Positions 33,601 to 41,180 of a DNA stretch of 41,180 bases are shown here, one piece after another. Location: positions 1 to 41,180 of the forward strand of contig NZ_JALHQJ010000021.1 of NCBI RefSeq assembly GCF_022842015.1, read 5' to 3'. The DNA is from Nitrosomonas sp. Its GTDB lineage: Bacteria; Pseudomonadota; Gammaproteobacteria; Burkholderiales; Nitrosomonadaceae. The notes under the pieces were generated by a model. It searched no databases, had not been told where the DNA came from, and was given only the letters and a program-made list of their open reading frames with translations. Within the stretch, counting starts at the first letter, position 1, and each line of letters begins with the position of its first letter. A program made the position numbers and the translations under genes.

Positions 33601-33782
33601 ATTTCTTCCGGGCTGCGGCCAATGGCTACCGTAGCCACTTGCACCTGTATATTGGTGACATCAGGGAAAGCATCCACCGACAGGTTCTTCGCGGCAAATC
33701 CGCCAGCGACACACAACATCAGACCAATTACCAACACCAACAAACGCTGGTTTAACGCCGCACGAACTATAGCAGCCATCAT
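30621..33782 (-). CDS. czcA: Heavy-metal efflux RND transporter, inner membrane pump
   Basis: A 1053-residue proton-driven RND pump of the CzcA/CusA type. It opens MMAAIVRAALNQRLLVLVIG (TM1) with the family sequence DAFPDVTNIQVQV. Twelve membrane helices are recognisable in two halves (QSLILVIVVLSIFLGTVRTS onward; PVTLAAIFFLLFMLFNSVKL onward). In TM4 the motif is IALGMMVDPTVVVVEN. It keeps the second Asp and Glu of the CzcA motif (DFGxxxDGAxxxxEN) but has Ala where CzcA has the first Asp, as in CusA. Metal specificity therefore cannot be fixed from sequence. Two bases separate it from the upstream adaptor gene. Confidence 0.93.
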   Translation of the reverse strand: MMAAIVRAALNQRLLVLVIGLMLCVAGGFAAKNLSVDAFPDVTNIQVQVATVAIGRSPEEMERLVTVPVEIAMTGLPGLVEMRSLNKSGLSLITLVFTDQTDVFFARQLVMERIIDVTPRLIPGITPVLGPVSTGLGEVYQYTIEHPDDGTRALTAEELTERRTIQDWVVRPLLRSIRGVAEINSMGGHVKEYQVYASPNKLRHYNLTLTDVDRALASNNSNASGNILALHYEQYLIRGVGLIATLDDIRNIVLREMDGVPIYVRDVAEVTFGGEVRQGASIKNGYTESVAGIVMMLRGGNAKEIVGRIKEKVAEINERGLLPDGLQIVPFYDRTDLVDGALSTVQITLMQSLILVIVVLSIFLGTVRTSFVVCFTLIITPLITFMVMNYYGMPANLMSLGGLTIALGMMVDPTVVVVENIYQRLGEAKNTGQSKFDVIVNAVAEVGTPVIFGVFVTILVFLPLMTLEGMEGKTFSPLAVTIAIALLVSLFVSLLLSPVLSDYLLQGGGEEETKIVAFLKGGYLRIFNLAMNNQKKTMIVAISSLIFAIALFPFLGTAFIPIMKEGAITPVIIRAPSISLDEAIKLETEAMQLIVAIPGVKSVVSKLGRGDTPADPASQNESDPIADLDLEGSGRTQHEIEEDIRKALEVLPGVNIVLSQPIAQRVDEMVTGVRSQVAIKIFGDDLEQLRKLSEQMARLVKSTAGARDIRIERLSGQQELTINIDRRAIARHGINVSDVNELISTAIGGKAVTQVFEGERRFTLLLRFPEEFRHDVEAIKDLLLRPANTAAQGKTAQGGMLVPLSAVADIKVIDGPAIISREFAKRRVVIGVNVHGRDMGGFVEELQTRAAQEIKLPTGYYFVWGGQFENMQRAMATLSVIVPVTLAAIFFLLFMLFNSVKLAVLIYLVLPFASVGGVVGLFVTGQYLSVPASVGFIAVWGTSILNGVVLISFVRELRDKGLSVEEAVRKACTQRFRPVMMTAATTVLGLAPFLAATGLGSEVQKPLAIVVICGLTTATMMTMVVMPMLYRWFDDKTDKVPPAQPEKLSPPVA

Positions 33783-33784
33783 GA

Positions 33785-34957
33785 TTATTCCAATTCAGCT
33801 AGCTTGCGCTCGCTGTCTAAATGAAAAGCACCTGTCATTACAATTCGTTGATCAATTGATAGCCCATTTAGCACAGGACGGTAATCAGCCACTTCGGGAC
33901 CCAGTTCGACAGGCACACGTTGAAATTGGTTATCACTGATCGCGACAAAGACATAATCCTGGTTTAATTCGCGAACAATCGCTGCTTCCGGAACAACCAG
34001 GGTTTTATGCTGTGTATCGGTGATGTGCATATTGGCCAGCATATCCGGCTTCAATTTCCGGTCTGGGTTTTCCACCATTACCCGGGTCATTACAGTACGC
34101 GTCAGACGATTAACGGTATCCGAGACAAATATTATGACGCCATCAAAATCAGCGCCGCCTATTGCGGGTACATTGATTTCTACATGCTGTTCCAATCGCA
34201 CGTCACGCGCAATTTGTTCTGGTACATCGCCAACCACCCAGACGTGAGAAAGATCAGCAATCTGAAATAACGGGTCGGAAGGTTGTACCACTTGGCCCAC
34301 CATCACATTACGTGCAATGACATACCCTTCCCGGGTGGCTTTGATATCCAACCACGGAAGAATTTTTCCTTTCTTGGACAATTCTTTTAATTCAGCGTCA
34401 GTCATTCCAAATAATCTCAACTGATCGGTGGCTGCGCCCAGTTCAGCCTGAGCAATTTCCAATTCGGATTGACGTCGTTCCACTTCAGCTTGAGCGATCG
34501 CATCAGCAGCAAACAAATGGTGCGCACGCTCAGCTGCTTTCTGGGTTACAACAACGCGTGAAGATGCACGCAAATAAGCCAACTGCGATTGTGTTAGATC
34601 CGGGCTGGTAATGCGAGCTAATGGTGCACCTGCCTGAACGTAATCGCCTAAGATGACAAAAAGGTTGATAATTCTCCCAGTTACATAAGAACCAATTTGC
34701 GCGGTTCTTTCTTCATCGACTTGAACTCTGCTTGGGACAAGAATTTTATCCGCAAGATCAATTAAAGCAGGTTGTCCGATCTTTAAACGGTTTGCTAGCT
34801 CGGGTCGGATAGTAATGCTGTTGATATCTCGGTCTTCTCCGGAGCTGCTTTGAGCGGTTTCTTTATCAGAGGTCTTTGTTGACTCGTTTTTATCGCACCC
34901 TGTTGATAGTAATGTTGAAAAAACAATGAAGTTGATTAAAATTAGTTTGAAACTCAT
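33785..34957 (-). CDS. czcB: RND efflux periplasmic adaptor lipoprotein
   Basis: A 390-residue membrane-fusion protein. The N-terminus LILINFIVFSTLLSTGCDKN ends in a lipobox-like LSTGC with C21 as the anchor. A beta-barrel/lipoyl region follows (SYVTGRIINLFVILGDYVQA), with a helical hairpin (SQLAYLRASSRVVVTQKAAE, then a Glu/Ala-rich helix) and a second lipoyl half (ATREGYVIARNVMVGQVVQP). The C-terminal barrel is typical. It bridges the pump and the outer-membrane channel. Its ATG overlaps the upstream gene's stop codon in ATGA form, which couples their translation. Confidence 0.92.
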   Translation of the reverse strand: MSFKLILINFIVFSTLLSTGCDKNESTKTSDKETAQSSSGEDRDINSITIRPELANRLKIGQPALIDLADKILVPSRVQVDEERTAQIGSYVTGRIINLFVILGDYVQAGAPLARITSPDLTQSQLAYLRASSRVVVTQKAAERAHHLFAADAIAQAEVERRQSELEIAQAELGAATDQLRLFGMTDAELKELSKKGKILPWLDIKATREGYVIARNVMVGQVVQPSDPLFQIADLSHVWVVGDVPEQIARDVRLEQHVEINVPAIGGADFDGVIIFVSDTVNRLTRTVMTRVMVENPDRKLKPDMLANMHITDTQHKTLVVPEAAIVRELNQDYVFVAISDNQFQRVPVELGPEVADYRPVLNGLSIDQRIVMTGAFHLDSERKLAELE

Positions 34958-36234
34958 TCTGGAATTAGCTCCTTGGGATAATGTGCGCGCAACCGGTCAA
35001 TTTCGACAGCGGATGATTGAAGATCAAAACGTGCTAGCAAGGCATCACCTAAGATTCCTCGGAGTATACGTTGCGAATCCAAAAATTCGATTAAACCTCT
35101 CTCCCCAAAACGGTAAGCGGCCTCGGCAACTTCTACAGCATTTTCTGCTTCTTTGATTAAACCACCTTCAAACATGTCTACGCGTCGTTGCGCGATCTGC
35201 AGAGACTGCCATGCTGCTTCGAACAATTGACTGATTTCGTAACGGCGATATTCAAGTGTTTCCCGTATCCGTGCAGAATCATAAATGGCGGTGTCAATTT
35301 CGCCGCGGCGTTGATAGAGCAAAGGGATTCTCACGCTTACGCCTGCTATATTAGAGGTGAATTGTGCATCCTGGTAATTAGTGTATAAAAAATTAATTTG
35401 TGGTAGCACCGAAGCTTTTTCCTGACTAATTCGTAATTTGGCGCGTTCTTGTTCTGCCTGCAAACGGATGACGTCCGGATTTACGGATGGTACTTCCTGA
35501 CGTAATGTGTCCAATGGCGGTAAATTAATCGGATCTTTCAGAGAAGCTTGAATTTCAAAATCAATCGGAATGGCTCCGGCCGTCAGTTGCAGTAGGGCCA
35601 CTCGAGCGCGCTGTGCTGTTAATTGTGCGGCCTCCATGCGATTAGCTGTGCTTTGTAATTCGGTATCTGCCCGAATGAGTTCAAAGCGTGCAACTTCCCC
35701 CCTTTCGACATTGACTGCAATACGACGTCGCACTTCTTTCAATAAGTCGTAAATGTTCTGTTCCAATGCAGCTTGCTCTATTCGTAACAATAATTCATAG
35801 GCTCTAACTCTCAGTTGCGCTGCTAAATCTGCACGTATTTGATCAAAGCTGGCACGACTCGCATCAACGACAGCTTCTGATGCACCAATCCGGGCACTTC
35901 GCATAAAAGGATTTTCAATTCCCTGATTGACTGTTACAGCGCGCTGCATGTTCGCCGGTCCTGTTAGTATCTCAGGAAGTCGCTTGTCGTCAGGGCCAGC
36001 TGATACAGTTACTTCAGGGTTGAGAAATGCAGATGCGGCGATTACACCTGCTTTGGCCATATTCACTTGCGAACGAGCGGCTTGCACGAGGCCATTTGCT
36101 TGTAGTCCCACACGCTGTAATTCTTCAATTGTAAGACGAGCTGGTAGCTGGGCATATACAAAAGGTGCTGGGAATATTAAGAAGATACCTAGTAAAAAAT
36201 ACCAAAATGAGAAAATCTGCATCGAATCCTTCAT
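34954..36234 (-). CDS. czcC: Outer-membrane efflux channel, TolC family
   Basis: A 426-residue outer-membrane factor of the CzcC type. The signal peptide is FWYFLLGIFLIFPAPFVYAQ. Two long helical repeats follow (RLTIEELQRVGLQANGLVQA ... AKAGVIAASAFLNPEV; and from YDLLKEVRRRIAVNVERGEV), separated by beta-strand segments such as INFLYTNYQDAQFTSNIAGV. The end, YRFGERGLIEFLDSQRILRG, is highly typical. Start choice: ATG at 36234 places the signal peptide correctly; ATG at 36222 has AAGGA upstream and is nearly as good; the longer frame to 36330 would put 30 residues before it. It is the first gene of the czcCBA order, divergent from the RoxA-like gene. Confidence 0.9.
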   Translation of the reverse strand: MKDSMQIFSFWYFLLGIFLIFPAPFVYAQLPARLTIEELQRVGLQANGLVQAARSQVNMAKAGVIAASAFLNPEVTVSAGPDDKRLPEILTGPANMQRAVTVNQGIENPFMRSARIGASEAVVDASRASFDQIRADLAAQLRVRAYELLLRIEQAALEQNIYDLLKEVRRRIAVNVERGEVARFELIRADTELQSTANRMEAAQLTAQRARVALLQLTAGAIPIDFEIQASLKDPINLPPLDTLRQEVPSVNPDVIRLQAEQERAKLRISQEKASVLPQINFLYTNYQDAQFTSNIAGVSVRIPLLYQRRGEIDTAIYDSARIRETLEYRRYEISQLFEAAWQSLQIAQRRVDMFEGGLIKEAENAVEVAEAAYRFGERGLIEFLDSQRILRGILGDALLARFDLQSSAVEIDRLRAHYPKELIPE

Positions 36235-36330
36235 AATTATTAAGAAATTTTTTCTGTGCTTACTCTTCGCATAAAATTGATTGGCAATCATATATGAAAA
36301 ATAAGATTCATTAGTATCAATATTAGGCAT

Positions 36331-36454
36331 AATAGGGTTTTAAATCGTTGTTTTGAAGCAATACCTGCAATATTAATTGTTAAAAGGCTATTCGGATGTT
36401 CTGGATTTAATCAAATAAATCCTGAATGCTTGCTGAACAATCACAATACACCGC
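36331..36454. promoter_or_regulatory. Divergent promoter region between czcC and the RoxA-like gene
   Basis: A short AT-rich intergenic region separating two gene starts on opposite strands, so promoters for both must lie here or in the first codons. No clear operator palindrome or -35/-10 pair could be singled out by eye, and no metal-sensor regulator gene (MerR, CzcR or CusR type) lies in the neighbourhood. Confidence 0.4.
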
Positions 36455-38527
36455 ATGAAATTTAAGTTTATCAATTATTACTTTTACCTGAAGCTTTTAA
36501 TGATGATTCTAGTCTTATCATCGGTGATTTGGCTGATTGCCGGAATAGCTCTAGGGGTATATGAATTTCGTGATAATGACCCTAATCGGGGTGCGGTTTC
36601 GAGTGGTACCGATAAATTTGGTGATCAATTTTCTCAAACAATTTACCTTGATCAAGGTTGGTCGGCATCCGATAGTTTGTGGTTTTATAATACGACGCAA
36701 GGTTCTAATTTATTACCTTACAGCTTCTTCCTGGTATTGGAACAACCTGATTCATCTGCTTTATTCCGTAATAATGAAAACATAGACCGTTATGGCTATT
36801 TGCCGCAACGTCCAACCACAAGCAACCCGGATGGTCTGCCTGTTGGCATGGTGCGAGATGAATATCAAGGCAAGGCATTTATGGGGTTTACTTGCGCAGC
36901 TTGCCATACAACCCAAATCAATTATCAGGGTACCGGAATTCGTATTGATGGCGGTCCGGCAAATTCGGATATGGAAATTTTCATGATAGATTTGGCAGAA
37001 GCATTGCATGTCACCTTGGAGGACTCAGAAAAACGTAACCGTTTCGTTGCTAATGTATTGAGACAAGGTCAATATAAGGAAAAAAATGAAGTGGTGGAGG
37101 ATCTCAAGAAATACACACAGCGAATTAAAACTTATACCATCATCAACATCCCAAGAGATACGAAACGACCGTTGACTCGTTATGGCTATGCGCGACTGGA
37201 TGCGTTTGGAAGAATCTATAATCGTGTGCTTGAGCACATCATGAGTGCGCAACAATTGCGCGAGTTGCTTGCCGATATTTTGACTCCGGAAGAGTTGGTT
37301 GAAGTAATATCAAACGTGGAATCCGTACTCAGCAGCACTAATCGCGATCATATTATTGAAAGAATTCAGGCTTATTTGACCGGCAAGCAGATCATTCGGC
37401 TGCGCAACAAAATCTATAATCCGGCTGATGCGCCAGTGAGTTATCCATTCTTGTGGGATATTCCGCAGCATGATTATGTCCAATGGAATGGTAGAGTCGA
37501 CAACAGCGGATTAGGTCCCATGGCCAGGAATGCAGGTCAAATGATTGGTGTGTTTGGTACACTGGATTGGCAAGAAGGAGATGGCTTTACGTTGTCTTCA
37601 GTCATTGGTGGGCAAGGATTTGGTTCAAAGCATATTGATTTCCGGTCTTCTATTGATATTAGAAATTTGCGCCGAGTGGAGAAGCATCTGCGTAAATTAA
37701 CTTCGCCGCAGTGGCCTGAGCGTGTTTTGCCTAAAATCGATAAAGCACGAATGGCTAAAGGTGCGAAGTTATTTTTCCAATATTGCGCATCGTGTCACGG
37801 TCACATTGATCGCATTGATCCAGATCGTCGCGTTGTGGCCAAAATGATTGCTGTTTCGTCTATTGGAACGGATTCTAAGATGGCTGACAACGGTATTGAG
37901 TATATCGGGTATAGCGGTATTCTGCGGAATCAATATGTCGGTGTCAGTACAGGAAACCTCTTGCTGCAACGCGAAGCGCCAGCGGTAGCACTATTAACTT
38001 CAGCTACGCGCAATGTGGTGACGACACCTGATCCAGATAAATGGTTTGTGCGCAGATGGTTCGAGCGATCGCTTGATATTGCCTATACATTTCTTGATAA
38101 TGAAGTGCAATCTTCCCTGAAACATGGCAATTATATCCCTGACACAACCGACAATCCTTTTGCTTCGGTTTTGGCTTATAAAGCTCGCCCGCTGAATGGT
38201 ATCTGGGCGACTGCTCCTTATCTACATAATGGCTCCGTTCCAACATTGTATGATTTGTTGTTGCCTAAACGGCGACCTGATGATCCTGCAGAAGGCGAAT
38301 ATCGTCCTGATGAGTTTATGGTGGGATCGCGCGAGTTTGATCCAGTGAAAGTTGGATTAAAAACGACGGGCTATAATGGCTTTTTGTTTCGTACACATAT
38401 TTGGGGTAACAATAATGGTGGTCACGAGTTTGCTTCCGGCAGAATGCCTCAGCCTGATGGGGTGTTTCTTCCAGCTTTGACTAAAGAACAACGACTTGAT
38501 CTTGTTGAATACCTTAAATCACTCTGA
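36455..38527 (+). CDS. RoxA-like dihaem cytochrome c
   Basis: A 690-residue exported protein with two haem c motifs: C147-A-A-C-H151 and C444-A-S-C-H448. An N-terminal helix (LKLLMMILVLSSVIWLIAGI) anchors or exports it. The layout and length resemble the rubber oxygenase RoxA / dihaem cytochrome c peroxidase-like family, with stretches such as NGIWATAPYLHNGSVPTLYD near the C-terminus, typical of that family and of MauG relatives. The true substrate in such organisms is not known; oxygen- or peroxide-linked oxidation in the periplasm is a family-based guess. It is divergent from czcC, with 124-220 bases between the starts depending on the czcC start used. Confidence 0.85.
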   Translation: MKFKFINYYFYLKLLMMILVLSSVIWLIAGIALGVYEFRDNDPNRGAVSSGTDKFGDQFSQTIYLDQGWSASDSLWFYNTTQGSNLLPYSFFLVLEQPDSSALFRNNENIDRYGYLPQRPTTSNPDGLPVGMVRDEYQGKAFMGFTCAACHTTQINYQGTGIRIDGGPANSDMEIFMIDLAEALHVTLEDSEKRNRFVANVLRQGQYKEKNEVVEDLKKYTQRIKTYTIINIPRDTKRPLTRYGYARLDAFGRIYNRVLEHIMSAQQLRELLADILTPEELVEVISNVESVLSSTNRDHIIERIQAYLTGKQIIRLRNKIYNPADAPVSYPFLWDIPQHDYVQWNGRVDNSGLGPMARNAGQMIGVFGTLDWQEGDGFTLSSVIGGQGFGSKHIDFRSSIDIRNLRRVEKHLRKLTSPQWPERVLPKIDKARMAKGAKLFFQYCASCHGHIDRIDPDRRVVAKMIAVSSIGTDSKMADNGIEYIGYSGILRNQYVGVSTGNLLLQREAPAVALLTSATRNVVTTPDPDKWFVRRWFERSLDIAYTFLDNEVQSSLKHGNYIPDTTDNPFASVLAYKARPLNGIWATAPYLHNGSVPTLYDLLLPKRRPDDPAEGEYRPDEFMVGSREFDPVKVGLKTTGYNGFLFRTHIWGNNNGGHEFASGRMPQPDGVFLPALTKEQRLDLVEYLKSL

Positions 38528-38577
38528 AACGTATGTAAGAAATGATTTTGCTTAGACTAAGATTAAGGCACTGCTAC

Positions 38578-38976
38578 CTAATGTCCAGTATTCTTAAATC
38601 TTATTTTCCATTGATGCAGTAACAGTGCAAGTGTCAGTTTTGTTACAGACCATGCTACTTCTGTTTCCTCAGGGGCAGGAGATTCTTCCAAGTAAGTGAC
38701 TTTGCCAGTTGGAATTACCTTGAGTTGATTATTGTAAGCAAAATCCATCATAAATTGATACATGGCTGGATTGATATCTTTTAGTGCGGTTTTTACATGA
38801 ACACCTATCTTTCCTTCATATATAACAGGCTGAGCATATTCTGAGTATTCCCAGCGGCCATTGCGATTATAGATGGCAAGTGCTCCGCATAGCCGTTCTG
38901 ACCAATCACTGGGTCGAAATGGGCGACCTTCGATGGTAAGTCCCAGGATCAGCAGTTCTTTGCACTTGGTTTTCAT
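38578..38976 (-). CDS. DUF3579 domain protein
   Basis: A 132-residue cytoplasmic protein of a betaproteobacterial family of unknown function. The conserved blocks are ILGLTIEGRPFRPSDWSERL followed by CGALA, the beta-rich YSEYAQPVIYEGKIGVHVKT, and INPAMYQFMMDFAYNNQLKV. Its C-terminal 30 residues (VAWSVTKLTLALLLHQWKIR) are less conserved. ATG at 38976 is the only sensible start. It is convergent with the RoxA-like gene, with a gap of about 50 bases. No function is claimed. Confidence 0.85.
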   Translation of the reverse strand: MKTKCKELLILGLTIEGRPFRPSDWSERLCGALAIYNRNGRWEYSEYAQPVIYEGKIGVHVKTALKDINPAMYQFMMDFAYNNQLKVIPTGKVTYLEESPAPEETEVAWSVTKLTLALLLHQWKIRFKNTGH

Positions 38977-39252
38977 GAATGTGGTAGTAATGCGAGAAAA
39001 AATAAAAGTGTAGATACTCTATGCCACCGATCTTGGTTAGCTTGACTGGCTTGTGGTGAGGGAGGGTTAGAATGATATATTTTATGAGTATGCCGAGATT
39101 TCATCAGTGAGTTTTTCCGTTTGAATTTATGCTGTCACATCGGCAAATCTTAAGAGAAATGAATAGCACTTTGAATAAAGGCTAAAAATAGTCGACCGGA
39201 AAAAGAAAAACCCGCCGCAGCAGGTTTTTCTTAGAAACACTTGATTTGCAAA
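38977..39252. other. Intergenic region with a terminator
   Basis: Apart from the terminator at 39206-39229 I see nothing here that supports a gene. The region upstream of the DUF3579 start is AT-rich and probably carries its promoter. Confidence 0.4.
39206..39229 (-). terminator. Intrinsic terminator of the PEP-CTERM gene
   Basis: AAAAACCCGC-CGCA-GCAGGTTTTT forms a 10-bp stem with one mismatch and a 4-nt loop about 25 bases beyond the stop codon. The A/T ends give a U-run on both strands, so it can act bidirectionally. Confidence 0.75.
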
Positions 39253-39894
39253 TTAAACAGCCAGTTTTTGCCTCCGGCGACGGCTAGCAAAACCAAGTAT
39301 ACCTAGGCCAGCAAGTAACATAGCATAAGTTTCCGGTTCAGGTATCGGTGCCGCCACATCGCTGATTTTTAGGTAGTCAAAGCCGTAAAAATCACCGGAA
39401 TTGTTGCGATCAATTGTAATGACTAACTCACCTGAAGCGTTGATCGAATCAATCACGGAGCCAGTCAATGTAAAGAAATGGATGGCCGTATTCGGAAACC
39501 CGTCATTGAAGCCAAAGTTTTGTACGATGCCGTTAAATGTGGTGGTTACTCCGCCGAATGTTGAAGCTTGAAAGTCGGCCGTGTCGAATTCCAGATGACC
39601 GACTGTCCAGCTGTTGCCTAATCCAGTGAAAGTGAACGTTGCTACCGTTTCTGATCCATGTGGACCGAAGCCGGGATGAGTAGTGCTATAAGTATCGGTG
39701 TATTGAGTGCCATCGGTCGCAGCCATTTCTGCCGCACTGCGGCCATCATAGTTTGCCGAGAAGCCATCAAATGGGTGCTGGCAGTTGTCACAAATGCCAG
39801 CGCCAAAACCGTCATTGTCACCAATTTGCCAAGAAGCCGCCGCGACCGGTCCGCTTGCAAGCGCAAGTAAGGCCATCATAAATATAATACGCAT
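39253..39894 (-). CDS. PEP-CTERM exported protein of unknown function
   Basis: A 213-residue protein with a signal peptide (IIFMMALLALASGPVAAASW), a beta-sandwich-like middle rich in Thr, Gly and Asn (TVATFTFTGLGNSWTVGHLE, FGGVTTTFNGIVQNFGFNDG), and a classic exosortase signal IPEPETYAMLLAGLGILG with the basic end SRRRRQK. After sorting it would be released or anchored with the extracellular matrix. The centre may be a carbohydrate- or matrix-binding fold, but no family was identified. ATG at 39894 follows GGGGAGATTTTATA. It is followed by a terminator and stands alone. Confidence 0.85.
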   Translation of the reverse strand: MRIIFMMALLALASGPVAAASWQIGDNDGFGAGICDNCQHPFDGFSANYDGRSAAEMAATDGTQYTDTYSTTHPGFGPHGSETVATFTFTGLGNSWTVGHLEFDTADFQASTFGGVTTTFNGIVQNFGFNDGFPNTAIHFFTLTGSVIDSINASGELVITIDRNNSGDFYGFDYLKISDVAAPIPEPETYAMLLAGLGILGFASRRRRQKLAV

Positions 39895-40385
39895 TATAAA
39901 ATCTCCCCTAAGAAGAAAAAAATTACATTAAGATTTGCTAACTTCATCTTCACGCGCCAGATAGCATGCGCTGTTTATTTGCAGCGAATTTAACGGAGCC
40001 GCTTGTTTACAGAGAAAGATGAAATTGTTGTGTAATGACTTACAGATTATGTGTTTTTATTAGTTTTTTCTAAATTTACACAAAAAAATAGATCTGTATA
40101 GCCATCTGTAAGATAAACTAAAAATTTCTCGAATGTAATAAGAGATAATTCCTTTTCTTCCAGTACATATGTACTAGATTCTCAGTTTGAGAAATAGGAC
40201 ATATATCCTTTTTTGCACCAGCAATGTCAACAAGTGGCAAGACTGTTAAGAATTAAGTTTGCAGTGGTAGGAAATTCTCAGTCAAGTCAGGTGAGCTATA
40301 CCGAGAACTTTGCAAGGTTAGAGTCATTTTCAGGCGCAGATGATGATATAATAATGTTTTTAATCATATTGTTGAGTTAATTGAT
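39895..40385. other. Gene-free AT-rich stretch before the IS5 relic
   Basis: The left part should hold the PEP-CTERM gene promoter; no -24/-12 or -35/-10 pair is clear. Near 40301 the sequence GAGAACTTTGCAAGGTT looks like the terminal repeat of an IS5-family element and may be the left end of the transposase relic that follows. Nothing else is supported. Confidence 0.45.
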
Positions 40386-41064
40386 ATGAGTTTTTCAGAG
40401 TTTGATGTCACCCGCCGCACTCGCAAAAGAAATTTCCTCAATCAAATCGATTACCTGATTGATTGGGGACCGATAGAAAAAGCAATCACCGAACATTATG
40501 CCCCCACATTTGATGCCGCAGGCCGTCCTGCCTATCCCGGTCTGCTGCTGTTCAAAATGTTGCTGACAGGAATTTGGCACGGTGGACTCAGTGATGAATT
40601 AGTTGAAGACATGGCTAACGCGAATCTGCACGTGATGCGGTTTTTGGGCCTGAGTCTGGAAGACGATGTTCCGGACCATTCGGTACTGTCTCGTTTCAGG
40701 ACACGATTAACACAAGTGCATGCATGGGATAATTTGCTGAAGGAGATCAATCAACAGATCCAGGGGCACGCATCTTGGTGACTCAGGGCTGTCATATCGA
40801 TACCAGTATCACGCACAGTCCGCGTGAACCAAAGACCAAGCCATCGTATGAAGTGGTTCAGCCCGGTGTAGATACAGAAGCACGCTGGGTTAAAAAAGGT
40901 GATAAATCTGTTTTTTGGTTATAAGCAGCATACGCTGGTTTGGAGCCAAGGTGCTGCGTTATTGGGGCAAAGCCAAAGCAATGCCTAGCATATTTTACAA
41001 GCCATGGCATACAACCTGAAAAGGTTGCCCATATTGTATGTTAATAGGCAGATACAATTGCAAT
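40386..41064 (+). pseudogene. IS5-family transposase, broken by frameshift and truncation
   Basis: The N-terminal 131 codons are intact (MSFSEFDVTRRTRKRNFLNQ, the DUF772-like block YPGLLLFKMLLTGIWHGGLS and SRFRTRLTQ). A shift at about 40780 puts the next block, ILVTQGCHIDTSITHSPREP and PGVDTEARWVKKGDKS, in another frame. A further shift near 40915 gives FGYKQHT, and a deletion removes most of the catalytic domain. The last remnant, ILQAMAYNLKRLP, is the usual C-terminal helix and is cut off by the IS1595-like element at 41065. It is non-functional. Confidence 0.85.
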
Positions 41065-41180
41065 GGCTATGTAACAATTAATTATTGAATTGTTTGTCCA
41101 ACGTGCATTGAGATATAGAGGTGTGCACAATGAAATCAACGGAATTCAAAGCATGGATGGAATTGATTGAACGCATGAGT
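41065..41180 (+). mobile_element. Right-hand IS1595-like element, 5' end only
   Basis: Identical, as reverse complement, to 2-117. It starts with GGCTATGTAAC and reads rightward out of the window. It is inserted into the last codons of the IS5-family transposase. The bases just outside this end (TTGCAAT) differ from those outside the left copy, so these are two separate insertions. Confidence 0.75.
41130..41180 (+). CDS. IS1595-like transposase, N-terminal 17 codons (partial)
   Basis: ATG at 41130 opens MKSTEFKAWMELIERMS, the same as the frame at the left edge, and continues past the window. Family assignment is by resemblance to IS1595 N-termini only. Confidence 0.6.
   Translation, partial: MKSTEFKAWMELIERMS

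Overview
The window looks like one contig from a betaproteobacterial ammonia oxidiser of the Nitrosomonas type. That is an inference from three things: three exosortase-sorted (PEP-CTERM) proteins, a DUF3579 gene, and purL/nnr housekeeping genes alongside a large load of decayed transposases. No rRNA, intact tRNA or CRISPR array was seen. Both ends lie inside copies of the same IS1595-like element, pointing outward (a perfect 116-bp inverted repeat), so the contig probably stops where a multi-copy IS broke the assembly.

Layout. 0.1-2.3 kb: a transposon graveyard (IS6-like and integrase-core relics) with a small thioredoxin-like gene, a PLDc_N-type membrane peptide and a GIY-YIG nuclease. 2.5-4.5 kb: two 88-bp direct repeats, each holding the 3' half of a tRNA plus its terminator, flanking a GDSL lipase/esterase with a PEP-CTERM tail. 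The second repeat is a tRNA-Lys(UUU) 3' end and is the likely attachment site of the neighbouring integrase. 4.9-13.3 kb: an integrated element read mostly on the minus strand. It carries a tyrosine recombinase, a primase-helicase (DUF3631 type) preceded by G-rich inverted repeats, an unknown protein, an AT-rich gene-free core between convergent GC-rich repeats, and a cassette with an ArdB/KlcA antirestriction protein and five small unknown proteins, nearly all with very strong ribosome binding sites. 13.3-14.4 kb: a RNase H-like gene behind an Arg-rich mini-ORF, then IstB, IS6 and IS481 relics.

14.5-17.4 kb: a two-gene unit, a TPR-GNAT acetyltransferase followed 12 bp later by an RTX (hemolysin-type calcium-binding) protein. 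17.5-19.3 kb: a frameshifted HAF-repeat PEP-CTERM gene, a GC-rich gene-free stretch and a SRAP-like peptidase. 19.30-21.66 kb: a complete IS66 element (tnpA, tnpB, tnpC) with matching ends but no target duplication.

21.7-39.9 kb is mostly chromosomal: nnr (NAD(P)H-hydrate repair) divergent from purL, then a ChaN-like haem-binding/PDZ protein and an M1-like peptidase. Convergent to these is a tightly coupled czcCBA-type heavy-metal efflux operon, divergent from a RoxA-like dihaem cytochrome c. A DUF3579 protein and a PEP-CTERM protein follow. The last 0.8 kb is a broken IS5-family transposase interrupted by the right-hand IS1595 copy.

The parts most worth a second look are the TPR-GNAT/RTX pair, the island replication module with its repeat structures and unknown cassette, the mini-ORF/RNase H unit, and the tandem tRNA-end repeats.
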